This document shows positions 49,602 through 60,600 of a stretch of DNA of 64,000 nucleotides, piece by piece. Made by a program: the position numbers and the translations under genes. Source of the stretch: Peribolospora baueri (taxonomy: Eukaryota > Basidiomycota > Peribolosporomycetes > Peribolosporales > Peribolosporaceae); contig JAMDHS010000011.1 in assembly GCA_029717555.1 (NCBI GenBank), positions 248,001 through 312,000 on the forward strand, read 5' to 3'. The stretch's first letter is position 1, and every line of letters starts with the position of its first letter. Below the pieces are notes generated by a model. That model ran no database searches. It had not been told where the DNA came from and saw only the letters and a list, made by a program, of their open reading frames with translations.

Positions 49602-50809
49602 TGTCTCGCGTCCGCCCCCCGTCGGCTTCTGCTGTGCGCCCTCCCTCACCCTCGGTCCGGTCTCGCTCTTCGTTCGACCGCTTGGCTCGAGCTACGGACG
49701 CGCCGGGCGGCCCAGACGTTCACTATGACTCTCGCGTCTCGCGTCGCTACCGGTCCTCGCATTCACCGCCATCCTCGTTTCTCTTTCCTGGTCTCCACCT
49801 CACCGCATTTCTTCTTCACGATGCCTTTTTGTTTCTTGGCGGGCTTTTCCCCTCGCTTCCCTTTCGGCTTCTTTCTGGCCCTTGGGAGGATTCCTCGTAT
49901 TCTGCTATACCAACACTGCTGCTTTGTCTTTGACGCCAATTCCCATCACTTGCTTTTTTTCCTTCTTGTTCGTTCAATCTGGCCCTTCCGTCTTGATTTC
50001 TCTTTGCCCCAGCGTCTCGCTCGCTCCCTTGATGTCCCATCATGCGATACCCGCAGATGCCCCCGCCCCACTTTTATGTCCTTCATAGGTTCTCCCCGCG
50101 TTCCGTTCGTTGTCTTTATCGTCCTCGTTCTCTCCACTGTCTCATCACGCCTCACGCCTATGCATGTTCGGATCGTCTCCTATCGCTCGCTCGGTCTCCT
50201 TCATTCTCCTCTCTCTGACTTGTCCTCCCCCCCCCCCTCCATTCGTTTATCGATCCATGTCTGCTTGTTTTTACCCTGTGTGTCACCCCTGGGCCTCCAA
50301 CATCGTCTCGTCTCGTCTCGCCTTGCCTCGCCTCGTCTCGTGTCGTCCGGTCTGGTCATCGTCATTTGTTCGCTTGCAATTTCATCGTTCTTGCCTTGAC
50401 CGCTTTCGGTCCGCTCGCTCCGCGCGTTCATGGAGTCGGGACAGCCTACATTATAATAAAGGCATCGTGGCCCGGCTCGCTCGTCTCTCCCGCCGACGAA
50501 CGTACAAGTAGTACAAGAGCACACGGCGAAGCTCCGCGTCGAGGAAGAAAGAAAGAAAGAAAGAAAGGGAGGAGCAGAGGCGGCCAGTATCGATACGCCT
50601 TGCTTTTGGCCTGTGCACTCCCTGGTCGTCATTATGATCCGGTATGTGCTCTCGTCTTCGTCTTCGCCTTCGCGCTTTCCCTTCTCATACCGCCTCTATT
50701 CAGAGTGATCCGATCCGATCGTTTCTGATGAAGCGAGACCGGAACTGAAGGAAGGAAGGAAGGAAAACGGCCTGAAGTGAAAATGGAGATTACATCGAGC
50801 GAAACCGCA
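49602..50809. other. Gene-free interval between convergent Zn2Cys6 genes
   Basis: Shared 3' flanks. T-rich stretches, a C run near 50229, TCTCG/CCTCG pentamers (50304-50345) and a GAAA tetramer run (about 50546-50567). No gene is supported. Confidence 0.7.
50304..50345. repeat. TCTCG/CCTCG pentamer array
   Basis: Seven to eight imperfect five-base units in the 3' flanking DNA between the two convergent regulators. Confidence 0.85.
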
Positions 50810-53800
50810 TCAGACAAGACCCTTGGCGACCATGGCAATGAACAACCGGTTATCGAGGTCCATCTTGCGCTGGCGGAACTCTGTACCGGTCGGGTCGGCA
50901 CATCGTCATCGAAGAGAACAAGGGAAGAAAAATATTAAGGGCAAAGTCGAGGAAGCGATCAGTCACGAAGGGTTCGAGCACATGCAAAAAACTGATCTGG
51001 TCCCGAGCTTCCAACAGGCCATCGTCACCCTCTCGCTCGCTTCCTTACCTCCCGAATACCACATCTTGTCAATCTCCGCCACCTGCTCAAGGGTAAGCTC
51101 GGCGAGCCGAAGGCTAGGTACGGTGTCAACGGCGATGAGCGATTCGGCTTGCCTGGCGTACGCCATCGCCAGGCCCGCGCGAGGCCTCATCCTCATCTTA
51201 TCGATGTCCCGCATTCGCAGCGGCTCCAGCTCCACCGGCTCCTCCTTCGTCGGGTCTACCACTAGCTCCTCGCCCTGGCGGCCGTCCGCGCCAGTGGGGA
51301 AGATGTCCGACGACGCGAGGAAGCCGCGGACTACGTGTGGGACGTACGACTCTTCGAGGGGGTTGGAAGGGTCCGGCGACGGTGGGGCGGCTGACCGAGG
51401 TAACATGTTTCGAATGCTACGCGGAGGATGAAGAAGCGATGCGAAACGGCCGGCTCGTGAACGAGCGCCGCGAGCGCGAGAACCAGCGGCGCGTCTCAAC
51501 ATGCGGAGCGGAGCAAATGCGCGCGCGCTCTCATCTCCTCTCACCCGGCCAAAGTGATCCTCGCCCCGCTATAGTTTATCCACCACACGGGGTCCTTGCC
51601 TAAGACGGCCTCTACTCGGTCCACCTCTTTATGGAAGCCGATGATAAGCTCGGATTTGCTCTGACAAGTTAGGACGCTCGACTTGATGATCCGGATGCAC
51701 AACGAAATGAGCACTTGGATCTGAGGGAGACAGAGCGAACAAACGTAGGAACGAACGAAGCACAAGGACTCGATCGATGAGCACACACGAAGACGTCAAC
51801 CAGGTGACGGCCAGCGCACGATCGAGCCACATACGCACGGCATATGTGAACCGAGTGGTCCTGTACGACCCCTTTTCGGTGTAGAGCGTGTCCATGCTCC
51901 AATCCCACACCTGCGCGTAGCGAAGCGACGGTGAAAGCCCATCCAAATCCGATCCGACAGTGTCAGCCGGCGCAACGCACGACGAACCCGAGCCCGAGCC
52001 ACCGTTTGACGCCGGGCTGTGAAGGGACGGACGATTAGGCTCACCCAAAGCTTCTTGGGCGCGCCACCAGTCTGCTCGAGTGCACTTCCGTCCTTCTGAA
52101 GGAGGTACTGATCGCACTTTTGCTTATGCTCCTTGCATTGCTTGAGGTGCGTAGCCAACCATTCCTGGAAACGCCTGCTCGCGCCGCTCACCTTGCCCTC
52201 ATACCTGATCAAGCTGTCAAGCATGGCAAAGACGGACATGGTGCGCGCCTCGCTCATCGTCGGCTGCGGAATGGTTTCGAGCGCGGCAAGGAGCCAGCCG
52301 ACTGAGTGAGTGACGAGGAGGTGTCGTCAGTCCAAGCCAGTCATCGATCGACGAGTCTCGACGCCGCCACGGCCATCGGATCGCCCGCTCGCTCACCTAT
52401 GGTGAGACTGCCGTGCATGGCCATAATGCTAGCTTCAAAGCAAGCATGAGCCTCGCTCGCCAGCCTCGTCGCGGTCTCGTACACCGGAATGAGCCTGGGA
52501 CCACCGCCGGCGTTTTGGGTCTGGCCGAGGGCGGTGTGAGAGAGCACGTGGTGATCGCCTTCCGGCTCCTCTACCCATCGATCGGGAGGCAGGTGGAAGG
52601 AGGTCCAAGCGAGCATGGCGAGCACGAGGCTGGGTTCGACGCCGAGCCTATTCTCGTAGACGTTGCGCATGACGCCCGTGCGGATTACGAAGGAGGCGAA
52701 GAGGTGATTTACGGTGCGAAAGTAGAGGGAGAGGCGGAAGGAGATCTCTTGCGAGCTGTCGGATGAAGATAAGATGAGATCGAACGACCGATCGACCAGA
52801 TGAGATCGAACGACAGATCGACTAGACGTGATAGTAGGAAGGGTGGAAAAGCAAAAATGGGGCTCACGCGATCTTCCTGTCTGGGCCAAACATCGCCAGC
52901 AAAGCGTCCCACCACGTCTTCTGCCTGTATTCCACTCCTGGCGTCCGAGGGACGACAACGGGGACTGCGTTCGCGGCTGTCGTCATTGCATGCGAGGAAA
53001 AAGGCACCGCTTCTGATGCCGGAAGCGAGTTTGGACGTGCGAAGGTGGGGAGTGGGCCGGCGACGGCGGGGATGGAAGGTACGACAGGAGGCTGGATGAG
53101 CTTGGGGCCACTGTTGAAGGAGCGAACGTGGCGGAAAGATGAGGTTAGTGCGGTGGGCATGCCGATCGGCGAGCTTGTATGCACATGAACGGAGCCCGGG
53201 ACAGAGGAAATAGACGAGGGGAGGGGACACGGGGCTCGTCTCGATACTGACCTGCTCGGAACGACGCTATCTGGACTGGCAGGCCTGGCTCTCTTCCTAG
53301 TCTTGCCCGCCTCCAACGACGACCCAGAGCCTTGTCCTACGGCCAACCTGTGCTCGCTACCCTCGCTGGCGAGCGCGAGGCGATGGAGCTCCTTCTGTCT
53401 CTCCTTCTCCTTCCTGCTCTCCGTCGCATCGTACGTGCACCTCTTCCCTCCAGGGCCGGGGGCAAACGGGTCCTCCTTGGTACCGATCCCACGGCGCTGA
53501 CAGTGCAGGCACGGCGTGCCGCCGGAGCAGCGCCGCTTGGCCTGACGGCACGGGAGGCAGGCGAGCTGGATCCGCTTGCGGTCATACGAGCCGGTGTATG
53601 CTGGTGGGAGGTCTTCTGCCACCGTAGGAGAGGGCAGAACGTACTGTGAGAGATGTGCAGAGGAGGAAGAGGAGGAAAGAGGGGCGAGGGAAGGCAGGGA
53701 GGGTCGGAAGTAGAGGGAGTCCATTTGGGTAAGGCTGTGCCTACGAAAGATGGAAGGGGGTTGCGCGCTCGTCGTCGGTGGTCCTCCCTGTGATCCGCCG

Positions 53801-54108
53801 CCAAACGTGGCGGGGGGAGCGAGGAAGAGGCAGGAGGAGGGGGAGGAGGAGACAACGGACGGTGTGGTCGCTACGGAAGTTGCCTGAGCCAAGGCGGCGA
53901 AAAGAGGCTCGTCGAAGGACGGTTCAGGGACGGCGGTGAGGGCGACGAAGGGGGAGGGATCGTGAGCGAAGGAAGTGGAAGGGAGAGAGGAGGACTGGAA
54001 AGCGGAGGGGTTTGTGCGAGGGGAAATCGAGGGGAGGGGGAGCAAGGTGGAAGAAAAAGGACGGGCGCCGTGGCGGTCTGGGGCTGAGGGGTCGGCGGAG
54101 GGGGCCAT
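50810..54108 (-). CDS. Zn2Cys6 transcription factor with extended last loop
   Basis: Best model has nine exons, complement(50810..50880, 51049..51416, 51545..51720, 51839..52016, 52045..52107, 52205..52301, 52397..52755, 52868..53110, 53252..54108), 803 residues. The cluster is C184-LP-C187-RQAKRR-C194-SGGTP-C200-LH-C203, with the sixth Cys C224 after 20 residues instead of the usual 6-9. Before it is a Ser/Pro-rich tail; after it a basic KEKERQKELHRLAL helix. The C-terminal half carries FRLSLYFRTVNHLFASFVIR and FTYAIQVLISLCIRIIK, the middle-homology-like helices. Two points are less sure: the 141-base stretch 53111-53251 has strong splice sites but is in frame and stop-free, and the small exon 52045..52107 was chosen because it restores phase. 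Convergent with another Zn2Cys6 gene. Confidence 0.83.
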
Positions 54109-55150
54109 GGGTGGTAGGAAGAGGAAGAAGAGGGAGTGAATGGCGTTGATGAGGAGGAAGGGCGGTCAAGTGGATAGATGGGCTCTCTTTTAGCCAAAGC
54201 TCGGGGATGGGGACGGGATGGGATGGGATGGGATAGACAGCGATGAGGTGATGAGGAGGAAGAGAAGATGGAGAGGGAGAAAGAAATTTCGGGCGATGGA
54301 TATGCGCCACTCGACACCACTCGCGGCGACGACGACAACGACGACCATAACGACAACCCTACCACCACCACCACCACCAGCAACAACAACAACATGGTTG
54401 GTCGCCTTGGCTTACGCTACGGGTCGCCCGCCGGGGCAATCGGAGGGAGACATTGTCCATTCAATGCACTTGGGTTAGGGCTCGAGCAGTGAGAAGGGAG
54501 TGCGGGGTGGATGATGGCGTGATGGAGGGAGATGCCATCCAGGATGACTGACGAACGGCGGCTCATGAGCTGGAGTGAGGATGTATGTATGTGGGGTATG
54601 TATGTATGTATGCATGTATGTATGTATGTATGTGTGTGTGTACGTGTGCGTGTATGTGTGTGTGTAAGAAAGAAAGAAAGAAAGAAGCAGAACCATCGCG
54701 CCCGTGCCGGTGACCGTCGTCATCGGCCATGGGTGGCCATGGATGGACGGATGGTCATGGGTCACGGTCGTCGTCATCATTCATCGTCGTGGTGGTGGTG
54801 GTGGTCGTCGCCGTCGCCGTCGCTCTGCACCGCCGCCTCCTCTTCTTCCACAATACCTGCCGTACATCTATCTACCTGCGTCATCGTCGTCGTCTGACCA
54901 ACGCCGGCCGTGGCTGACGATCCAAGCGCAGGCACAGGAACCAACGCAATGCGCACACGACCGAGCTGCGGCGATCGAATGGCCGACTGGGGTTAGCGTA
55001 GCGTAGCTGGTTGTCTCTCATCTCGTCTCCTATGTTCGATACAACCGATAGGATAGGTACGATAGTGATCGCGAATGTACAAGCGACCGTCCAGATGCAA
55101 GCACGAGAAAGAAATACAGCAGAGATGACCGAGGAGCCCGAGCCGGCGTG
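54109..55150. other. Gene-free interval upstream of the second Zn2Cys6 gene
   Basis: Promoter of the minus-strand regulator and 3' flank of the RING-CH gene. Contains GGGAT pentamers (54215-54234), CCACCA/CAACAA triplet runs (54360-54392), a long GTAT/GTGT tract (about 54583-54666) followed by AAGA tetramers (54667-54688), and GGTGGT/CGTCGC runs near 54786-54824. Confidence 0.7.
54583..54688. repeat. Compound microsatellite (GTAT)n-(GT)n-(AAGA)n
   Basis: Tetramer GTAT/GCAT units, then GT dinucleotides, then AAGA tetramers, about 480 bases upstream of the Zn2Cys6 start codon at 54108. Confidence 0.9.
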
Positions 55151-57271
55151 CTATCGGACCGAGCGCACGTCCAGCACAGCCTGGTTCTCTATCGCTTTGC
55201 GTACCCGGTTCAAGATGTCCATGTAGGCGAGACCCACCCAGCTGTGTATGTGTGTGAGAGAGAGAGAGAGCGGATCCGGCAGGCGGGAAAAGAAGAGTGA
55301 GCGGTACGATGGACGGAGCTCGGGTCGGATCGGATCGGATCGACTCACAAGAAGCAGCCCTCCTCGATACACCACAGCGACCAGCTCAAAAGAAACTGAC
55401 CCCAGCCGAGAAGACGCATCACCCCACACAGCACCTTCTCCGTCTGACGCAGCTGAGGAGGCGGACGGAAGGGCGAGAGCGTCGGGTCGTTGATCACGCC
55501 ACGCGTGACCAGCACAGCGATAGGGACGCTGAGCAGGAGCAGCCCGAGCAGCAACGACGCCGCTAGTCGTTCCTTCAACAGGAGCGGAGAAGAGGGGGAT
55601 GCGAGAGCGTATGGTAGAGCGTCGAAATCCGCGTTGGCCGAAAACACAACGTCCTCCTCGCCACCCCAACCCGTTTCCCACGACGCCGGCGGCGGGCCGA
55701 ACTCGTGAGCAGGAAACCACTCCGACGACGTGTTCCGTTTCACGCAATCCGTCGCCAAGCTTCGACCGCCGCCGACGGCCCTGTCAATAGCTCTAGACAG
55801 GACGCACATGCTTCCGCCGAGGATGTCGAAAACGCGCACAACGGTCCGCAGTCCCAAGGTGTAGACGAGGTGGCGGGCGACGACGCGTTCGAGTGTGCTG
55901 CTCTTTCCGCGCGGGAGGTACATCCCCAACGGGTATCCGCCGAGTAAGGACCGCCAGTGGGGACCCCAGAACGCATCTCCAACGTCCTCCGCCACCTGCC
56001 TCCAAGTCACGATCGTCCTTGTACCCCGGCTAGGAGACGGGGGTGGCGAACGCAGCCTCAGGACCGCTTCCAAGCCCATCCAGAGCACCTTACCCGTCCA
56101 CCAGAGCAGATCTGTCCGATCGGTGACCAGCAGTAGCATGTCAGCCGTTGATCGTTTGAGCCACCACCACGTCGACTTTGCGCATGCTTGCACGTTGACT
56201 TGAAAGACCATGAGCGTGGCCAGACAGAAGCGCCAAAAGAAGGACTTGGACGCCAGCTGCCGCTCCAAGTCGGGTTCGCTGGATCCCCTCCCCTGCAAGA
56301 TGTCCAGTCCTGGAGCGTGCATCGCCGAATGGCCCGGATGAGAGCTCGGTAGCGAGGCAATCTGTGCAAAGGCGAGAGGCAATAGACAGATAGCGTCGCA
56401 TCACCATGGAACGTCCCGACACGCCTAAGTAAGACGCTAACGAGAGAGCAGCACGAACGGCCCATGCAGTCCAGACGCACCCTTCGAGAGACCTCGAGAC
56501 CTATCCCGCCCACGAAAACGGCCAACAATACAACCACCAAAAGGCTGAGCAGCGCCTTCACGATCTCGTTCTGCAGTGCCGCCAATAGCAGCGCGCGCGA
56601 GAACGACTGGGCCTCGAAGCGGTATCGTACGCCACACGTATTGCAGGCCTCCGCTGGAGGGTGTTTCTTCTCCTCCGAGAAGATACCTAGAAGCCTGTCT
56701 GTCGTCGTCTCCGCTCGGTGGGAGCGCAGCTGGCGAAGGCAGGCGGGGTGGATGAACTGCAGAGTGTGGACGGTGGAGAGTAGAATACATGTTCAAGTCG
56801 ACCGTCGAACCGCTGTCAGCCAGTGCGGAGAACACAAGGAGGAGAGGCGAGGACGCAGAGCGAGAACGAGAGCGCTACCTGTATGCTTCCCGTACAGCCG
56901 CAGGGCACGATGAACCCGCCCAGGCTCTCACCCTCTTCGTCCACGTCGTCCTCGTCGCCAAAGCATAACCGGCAATGCGGCTCATCGAAAGCAGCAGCTG
57001 GCTCATACCCGCGTCTGTTTGCCTGTTCGTCGCCATCGCCTCCGCCGCCGCCCTTACCCTTGTCCGAACTTTGGAGCCGTGGCGTAGGCGCGAAGAAGGG
57101 CCGGGAGAAGTCGGAGAGGAGTGCGTCTACCGCGCGCTCGTCCTCGCCCCACGTAGACCAGCCAACGTCGTCGGTGTCCATCGCACGGGCTTTGGAGGAA
57201 TAGGTGTGGTGGTGGAGATAGAGAGCACTGCGACCGGACCTGACTGCCTGCACCTCATTTCCGGTCGTCAT
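55151..57271 (-). CDS. RING-CH (RINGv) membrane E3 ubiquitin ligase
   Basis: Four exons, complement(55151..55241, 55349..56361, 56481..56756, 56879..57271), 590 residues from the first ATG; an in-frame ATG at 57181 (MDTDDVGW) could be the true start. The RING-CH cysteines and histidine are all present: C100-RL-C103, C124-G-C126, H134-PA-C137, C169-NT-C172 (C4HC3), with the class-typical VPCGCTGSIQFIHPACLRQL. Four or more hydrophobic segments follow (about 184-215, then near 250, 470-490 and 515-535), so it is a multi-pass membrane protein of the MARCH-like class, expected to ubiquitinate membrane proteins in the ER or endosomal system. It is not a Doa10 orthologue by length. It is divergent from the START-domain gene, 381 bases apart. 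Confidence 0.9.
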
Positions 57272-57652
57272 GATCCGCCCGAGCGGAGAGTGGCTGTATA
57301 CGAAACCCGGTAAGCACCGCCGATCTCCGTCTGCGGACCTGTGTCTGTGTCTGTCTGATCACGCGCAGAGCAGCCGACACCGGCACGCTCTGGGGTTTGG
57401 GGCGGAGAGAGGCCGATGATGATCATGTCCTCGATCGACGGCCGTCCATTCCAAGCCTTCGACCACCATCATCTCTCTCCCCCTCGCCGTCGTCCAGCCA
57501 GCGCGACGCACTCCCTTTGCCTCTCACGCCTCCCTCTGCCGGTCCACTGCCTAGCCGGGCTTGGCTAGGTTGGCTGGCCGGCCAGCCATGGAGAGTAACG
57601 TGGAACAGTGAGTGCGAAATAGCACACCTCCCAATGCATCCGCCCCGGCTCA
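57272..57652. promoter_or_regulatory. Bidirectional promoter (RING-CH / START protein)
   Basis: 381 bases between two divergent start codons. GTCTGT-type repeats near 57340-57356 and a GGCTAGG/TTGGCTGG palindromic stretch at 57551-57590. No TATA box recognised. Confidence 0.55.
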
Positions 57653-60600
57653 ATGCTCACTGACGCCGATCCCGCTTCGCTCCCCCCGATCGCTTTCGCT
57701 CTGATGGTCGTCGCTCACAGCGCTCGCGCCATCTGGGAAGCCGCGCTGGACGACGCCCTCGCTCACTTTCGCGCCCTCCTCGGCTCGTCCAACTCTCGAG
57801 CCTGGACACCCGTCGTCCTTCCCAGCTCGGCGACCAGCAGCTCCGCTTTGCCACACCCTCGCTCCTCCTCGGGATCGCTAATTCAGCTCGATGTCAAGGG
57901 AAAAGGGAGAGCTTCGTCCTTTGGCGTCCCAGGCGAGCATCCCTCCGGGGCTGTCCGGGGCGGCTCCAAGTTCAAGCTGGGAGCGCTGGATGCTAAGGAC
58001 GTGAAGCTTCATCGCAGGAGCGGAAGAGGAAGCGGAGGGAAAAGCGGAAAGGAGATCTTGAGGGCTGTGGTAGATGTTCCGTACGAGGGAAAGCCGGATG
58101 CCGAAGATCTGGCGGCCGTGCTCGAAACGTGCGACGCCAGAGAAGCTTGTGAGTTCTAGCACCTCCATCGTCACGAGCTCTGACCGGTCGGCATTCATGA
58201 CCAACGCGCAAGGTTAACCAACTCCTGTTTCTTGATTGTTCCCTTTGGTGTCGCTCCATTAGGGGATCGCATGGTGGAGAGCTCCGAGCTGCTTGACCTG
58301 CTCGACCCGCGCACCCGAATATGCAAGACAGACTATCGCTTTGGCTGGCCTGCCAGGTGAGCACCTCTTCCGAGCGAGGGCGCCGACTGTGCACTCAACT
58401 TCTTTTTGGCGCTGTTTTCTTTTCTCTCAGCCCCCGGGACGTGATCACCATCTCGAGAACAATCTCCGATGCCCGCACAGTCGTCGATGTCTCCACCTCC
58501 CTTCCCCGCTCACGCGACGAGCCCCCGTACCTCCGGCCGGCTCCACCGTACGTGCGCTCGCACCTTCACCTTCTCGCCTGGTGCGTGCAAATACTAGACC
58601 CGTCCGAACCGGAAATGACACCAGCAGCGGTGGTGGTGCCGCTTCCGAAGTCGCCCTGTCTCCGCATCACCGCCTTTTGGTCTTGGGACCTCAAGGGCTT
58701 CTGGACCCTTGGAGGCTCCGGTCTCGCCGCGCAGTTCCCCGCCCTTCTCTGCGGCTTTGCGGACTACGTTCGAGATCACTCGGACAAGATCCCCACCATG
58801 CGCAACTACGGCCGCGGGGTGGAGATCACCAGCAGGTCCTACGATCACACTCGGGACACGCTATTGACCGGATACAGCGTGCTCCCGTATGGAGAGGGCG
58901 ACGGACACACGGACGAGAGCCCCCTGGGAGCGGAGAATGCGACGGGAAGGACGACAGAGGACCTTGCCAACTTGCAGTGGCGCCGGCTCCTGGACGGCTC
59001 GGTCGAGTTCACTCTACCTTCCGAGCAAGGTTGGGACGTCAAGGTGGATGTACGTTCTTCGACGACTGGCACAGAGTCTTCCGACTGGCGTTCCGTGCTG
59101 GAGCGTCCTTCGACATCCGGGAGAATTTCGCTGGTGGTGAAGCGCTCTCGGTTCCAAGACGTGGAAGAGTCGGTCAAGGTGAGGGTCAGCATTCAGAGGA
59201 TAGCCAGCAGCAAGGAAGTCCGCTTGAATGGCAAGGTGCAGCAGGTCTCCGAGGTGGAAGCGCGGAGCCCGACCGCGGTAAGGCAGATGTTGGCGGACGT
59301 CGCGAGTACGAGCGGGTTCAGCCTCGCCACGACCAGCAGCGCGGATAGCTCCGTGACAGACGGGCCGGCAGGATCGTCATCTGCCGGAAGCACACACGTC
59401 AAGCGCACCGAAGCAAGCGAAGGAACTTCCACCCCCACTTCCTCTGTCGTTTCCGCGCAGACTCTGCGAGAACAAACGGCAAGCCCCAAGGTTTCTCAAA
59501 AGCGAGCCGTCGCTCAGGCCATCGCCACTTTGATCCGGCGCAACTATATCTACTTCACTTCGCTCCTCCAAGAGCCGGAAGCGAAGTGGAAGCATATCTC
59601 CGAGTCCCGCGGTGTGACGATCACCAAACTCGACTCCATCGACCCTACCCTCGTAGTTTATCGAGCCGAGGCTACCTTTGTCGGCGTTGGCGTGTGGGAC
59701 CTATTCAGCACGATCAATACGCCGGGTGTAAGGGCTTGGCTGGACGGCGGCAGGGAAGAGGCCACGTTATTGGAAGACGTCAGCGACTTGAGCAGTCTCT
59801 GGCACTTGAAAAAAGCGGCTTCGTGGCCCGCCAGGTGAGCCCACATCCTGGCTTCTTATTTTTTTCCCAATGCCTCTATGATATTGGGTCTTGCGCGCTG
59901 ATCATATCCGTCTCTACGACATGTTCGCTCCACCTTCCAAGCGCACGGGACTCCGTCCTCGTGAAGACATCTTACAAGTCTCCGAACTCGGTCCACATAT
60001 TCTCCTTTTCGACCGACGACCACCGACTCTTCCCTACACTCCCACCAACAGAGGCCGGCGTCATTCGCGTTCAGGTGGACCTTCTCGGTTGGTCGGTGGA
60101 GTCGCTTTCACCGAATACCACGCACATAACCTTACTGGAGCAGTCCGATCCGAAAGGCTGGACGAGCAAGAGCACCATACCAAGCCAGATGATCACAGCC
60201 GTCGCCGGCGTTGGCGACTATGCCATCAAGTTCGGCGGTCCTCCAGTTGCTACTCGACTTCTGGGTGCCAAGGCCAATTCGTCCAAGTACGACCACGAGA
60301 AAGCGCAGTATCGCATCGAATACGCGGCGCTGCAGCCACGCCTTTCGGAAGCCACCGCGGACGACGAGGGCGAGGGCGTGACGGAAAGGCCCAACATCGA
60401 GTGCGAACTGAGATGCGATGTTGAGACATGGGCACAGTCTCTCGATGTCGTCGTTGACCCTCCACCCACGGGCGTGTCCTGCCTCCGGCGGCACCGCCTG
60501 TCATCTGGTGGGGGTGGCTTGTGGATCACGGTCGAGCACAACGCTGCTGCGCTTGCGTCCGAGCCAGCTCGTGTCATCGTCCGCCGCGGTCCATCGCCGA

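Noticed and set aside
52108-52204. Uninterrupted coding through YEGKVSGASRRFQEWL in the second Zn2Cys6 gene
   Set aside because: Reading through leaves the next exon out of phase; splicing 52108-52204 restores phase through to the stop codon.
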